From the NCBI GenBank assembly GCA_030141605.1, contig JAQGDQ010000016.1, positions 384,282 through 448,281 on the forward strand: 64,000 bases of DNA. The letters run 5' to 3'. The notes beneath the pieces were generated by a model, which made no database searches, was not told the DNA's origin, and was given only the letters and a program-made list of their open reading frames with translations. The DNA comes from Tubiluchus corallicola (Eukaryota; Priapulida; Priapulimorpha; Priapulimorphida; Tubiluchidae). The position numbers and the translations under genes were made by a program. Below are positions 60,510-64,000 of this stretch, piece by piece (the first letter of the stretch is position 1; every line of letters starts with the position of its first letter).

Positions 60510-63500
60510 GGCTTCTATTTCGGTAAATCGTTTGTTACACTGGCTGTTGTCCAACTGTCTAATTAACATGTGTAGCGTAAAACTAGCACGTTTTGCACAG
60601 ACAGAAGACACCAATTAAAGAGACCAATGTATTAAACTACTTTTATTGATGGGCAATAATTGTATTATTTTATGGGTGTCAAATAAACCAAACAAAACCA
60701 ACCCAAACCAAACCAAACTAAATATTCGTTCTTTTGTTCTTTTTTTAGTTGGAGCGTTAGCTTGAATGTGGCACTCTACCAGACGTACTTAATACATAAT
60801 CGCAACCGCTCGAAACGCTAGAAAAGTATATCAAAGTAAAACGCAGTGCCCTTGACTGTTTTACAGCATGAATTTTGCTCTTTCTTCCTTTTACAACCAG
60901 ACGTTTGCTCGTATTTCTTTTTTTGGCAACTTTTCCGGCAAGTAAATGAAGACAAATGCTCCGAAAGCGTGAGGCGTGTAAAAACACTCCAGAATTATCC
61001 CTGGACAATTGCAAAATTGACACGACTGGTATTTATATGAAATAGTGAAAATGCTAAGAAAGCGCCATAAATTATACGAATTTTTAACAAATTTCGTTGC
61101 AGAAAACTCTTTTTATGCTCCGCATAATAACTTTAGCATTTGATGTCGAACATTTTTTGTGCATTAAAACAGTCCTGAAATAGTTCTTATAACAAATATA
61201 AAACTCACCAAGTCTCTAAGCGAGAAAAACTGTTTGAATGAGCATTTTTGATCGTAGCGTACTGCGTACTGGGTATATAGAATATTATTTATTTATTTGT
61301 CTATTTTTTAATTATTTAGCTCTTTCTTTCCTTATTTGTGTTAATTTTTGCACCATCAAAACCAATTTGGCATACTATAAATAAATTCACGGCATTATCC
61401 CAGGCACGTTATCAAGTCGTGAAAATCTTCCTACTAAACAGGAAGCCCAAAGATTTCCATTCTGACGTCTCGGAGTTAGCGACTCCTTTTTTGTCAAGTA
61501 GCGCTTGAGTTGACTGAAGTCACACGTGAAATTGAAATTGCTCATTGACATTTCGTATCAGTATTTTCTCCCTGTCTTACACAGTTTGAGGATGTTAGCA
61601 CGAGTAACAGCTAGTTAAAACGATGGGATTTTTTTTCTGGTGCCTGTAGTTGCCATTAGTGGTCTCTTTCTACCGTTGCTGTACGTATAGAAGGCAGGGT
61701 AATTACAAGAAACCAAGTTCCAACTCAACAGGCATATCAGTCATGGTAAAATCAATAATTACAGTAAAGGTGGCATATGTTATGAAATATACCCAGAAAG
61801 AAATATGCGACTGAATTCTCACCATGTAACTCATTTCCTATGTGTAATGCTTAAAATTCCTATGCTTAAAAGAGTACTATTCAATATACCCGACATACCA
61901 AATTCGGAGACCCCAAGAGATTGTAGGTAGTTTTAAAATGGGATATGACTGGTACCTAATGGACGTTCTTTTTCACCGTTGATGTAAATAAAGCAAGTGA
62001 CTTGGATAGCCAGGCAAGAACACGTATTACCTAGTATGTGCCATTGTTGAAAGCATAACTTGTTGAAATTGTATTGCTGAGATTTTACACGTGCCAGCAA
62101 AGGACGGCATTGATCCAAAAATGCTAAAACCTATTGCTTTGCCTTAACACGTTCTCTGCGTAAACATTTTTATTTTCAAACTTGTAAATGTAGTAAGGTA
62201 AACTCTGTCCAAAGAGGTAGATGTCGCACAGAACTACGGCCCACATCTGTCCTTCTGGTAATGACCAGCTGAAGTCTCAGAACAACGAGTACCTATACTC
62301 GTTGTAGTTATATATTACACTTAGATGGCTACGACAGCAACGACAACGACGACAATGGTAGCGACAAAGCAACGAAAACAACAACAACAACATCAATGAA
62401 GATCTTTTAATAAGGAATGTTTATGTGAAAACTTAAACGATTTAATGTAACATTATATGTAACTCGGGTTTGCACAATAAAAGCAATGTAGGTCCGGAAA
62501 GATCTGCTAGGATGCACAGACATTTTCTATGGAGTCACATAGTTAACGTAAACAATTTATAAGGTCAACAAAGAATAACAGATCAAGTATAAAAAACAGC
62601 AGAGATTCAATCACATAAGCTGAAATACACAACGACAAATATAAAACAGTATGTTTACATCTGTGTGCAACCTATGTTGAGAGCAACAACCTAAGCCTAG
62701 ATATAACCAGAAGTGCCACTTTGCACAAAATCTAGCTTTATCTCAGATGTGGCATAAGTTCTTTATATTGGTCCTTTATGGTAAACGGCAATGTAAATAT
62801 GTGTGCCATCTCATAATTATTAACTTACTATCTATTTCTGCCTGCAAATAGATGCATACACTGTATTATTGCATTTTTGTATATATTCTAAATAAAGGTT
62901 CACAATCATCATCATCATCAATAAAAATGTCTGTGATCACAGCCATTTTATATCATAGTTGTCAATTTTCCTTCGGGATTGTGTCACCTTTTTGAAGAGA
63001 AAAATGCAAAGATATTTACAGAACTGTGAGCGAACAGAGCTTCCTTTTCCTTTTCCTCGGGTTTTTCCGTGTCTCACGAAACTGAAAAAAGGGAAATTTT
63101 AAAATCAGCATCAATTCAGCATACACGCATGTCTTTCCTTTCCAACATGTTTGTAAGGCTGCAATCAATGCAAGGCGAAACCACGCAGCTTGACGACTTT
63201 TTCGCAAGTTCACATTAAGAATGATTGAATTCTGTACTTATTACATAAGTACATCTACATGCGGATAGTCTGATGTATCTTAAATGGATAATTTTAGGCA
63301 CTGAATTAACGTTGATATACGAAACGGTAGCCATTAACAGAGTAATGTCGCGGTATTTGGAGGCGCCGCCATATTACTGGCGTGCCAATATTTTCTTTGC
63401 CGATAAGCTTTTATGAGTGACAAGGGAATATTGTCATAGGCAATTATATGTGCCGTCATTAAAAAGTTTTTGTCTGTTGACTTTTCCGACTATGTGCATT

Positions 63501-64000
63501 ATTATACGTCTTTGGCAAATGTTGCACATAAAACTCTGTTTTTATATTCACGCAAAGTCTATATAACTGAGGAATGTCCATGCTTAAGGAGTCTCTTCTG
63601 ACACTTCGCAAGGCGCACTTGCAAAGCGTGGTTCCGCCGTCCGGTTTCAATTACTAATTTACACGATTTCAAGTTTGGTCATCCAATAATTTGTCCTGAG
63701 TTCACGTTAAATCTAAACAATTTTTTTGCAATGAAAATTTTAATTTCTGGCATCAAATAATGTAATATGATGTAAACGCAGCGTCAGACTTTGAAAACCG
63801 TTCATGTTTTGTTAAATCATCATATTATGGTTCAGATTAAGCACAGCAATTGAGGCTGGTAAAAACACTGGTCTTTACAAGCAGACATTATCAGGAACAA
63901 ATTTTTCGTGGTTTTTATTTTGCATATTGTTCAAATTAACTAAGATGCCACAAAAACGTTGATTATTTTTTTGTTTTACGTCACGTGCTTCTTCTGTACG
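60510..64000. other. Intergenic to window end, nothing recognised
   Basis: AT-rich. Contains an (AAACC)n patch at 60683-60718, a CAACGA-type triplet array at 62332-62395, and TAAATAAAGGTTCACA followed by ATCATCATC at 62890-62920, a probable retroelement tail. The 88-codon minus-strand frame at 60757-61023 has no domain. Confidence 0.4.

Overview
The window looks like animal (metazoan) nuclear DNA, most probably from a marine invertebrate such as a lophotrochozoan. The evidence is AT-rich, gene-poor sequence with peptide-receptor-type GPCRs, an HNK-1-family carbohydrate sulfotransferase exon that begins at a splice acceptor, decayed LINE-type non-LTR retrotransposons, and very long pure microsatellites. 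There are no bacterial-style operons, ribosome binding sites or dense genes. The exact phylum cannot be fixed from what I can read.

Only three protein genes are well supported. (1) Positions 2-208 (+) are the last coding part of a rhodopsin-family GPCR: the end of TM7 with NPLLY plus the cytoplasmic tail. (2) Positions 4646-5589 (-) are the large terminal exon of a Golgi carbohydrate sulfotransferase with both PAPS-binding motifs. (3) Positions 22924-24138 (+) are a complete, apparently single-exon 404-aa peptide GPCR, nearest by eye to the GnRH/AKH/corazonin/vasopressin receptor group, with unusual activation motifs (DRG, CNLP, NPYIF). The two receptors would act at the cell surface in peptide signalling and the sulfotransferase in Golgi glycan modification. 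Nothing shows that the three work together.

The rest is mobile and tandem-repeat DNA. From left to right: a 214-bp MITE with TTA target duplications (1599-1812); an (AAT)n/(ATT)n pair (3.7-4.05 kb); 16-bp minisatellites (6.7-6.97 kb); a block-structured hexamer array (8.9-9.1 kb); an alternating purine-pyrimidine tract (13.0 kb); one arm of a foldback repeat (14.3-14.6 kb); LINE fragments (14.8 and 17.6 kb); a composite pentanucleotide array including telomere-like CCTAA repeats (18.5-19.0 kb); more 16-bp minisatellite (30.2-30.5 kb); a 2-kb inverted-repeat element sharing the 1.6-kb MITE's terminal motif and TTA duplication (31.3-33.3 kb); a tRNA-like SINE head (33.6 kb); a long decayed LINE (35.8-37.3 kb) followed by the 3' end of a different LINE (38.1-38.9 kb); a duplicated ~0.7-1.0 kb block with CAG/CAA and CA arrays (41.7-43.8 kb); a LINE remnant (51.2 kb); a 211-bp TTTC array (56.0 kb); and a foldback element with ~130-bp internal units (59.1-60.5 kb).

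The most interesting signals are the foldback family at 59-60.5 kb, with a relative at 14.3 kb, whose units carry direct repeats of the AGGTCA nuclear-receptor half-site; the two inverted-repeat elements with a common end motif and TTA duplications; and the atypical GPCR. All calls were made by reading the sequence; no database search was run.
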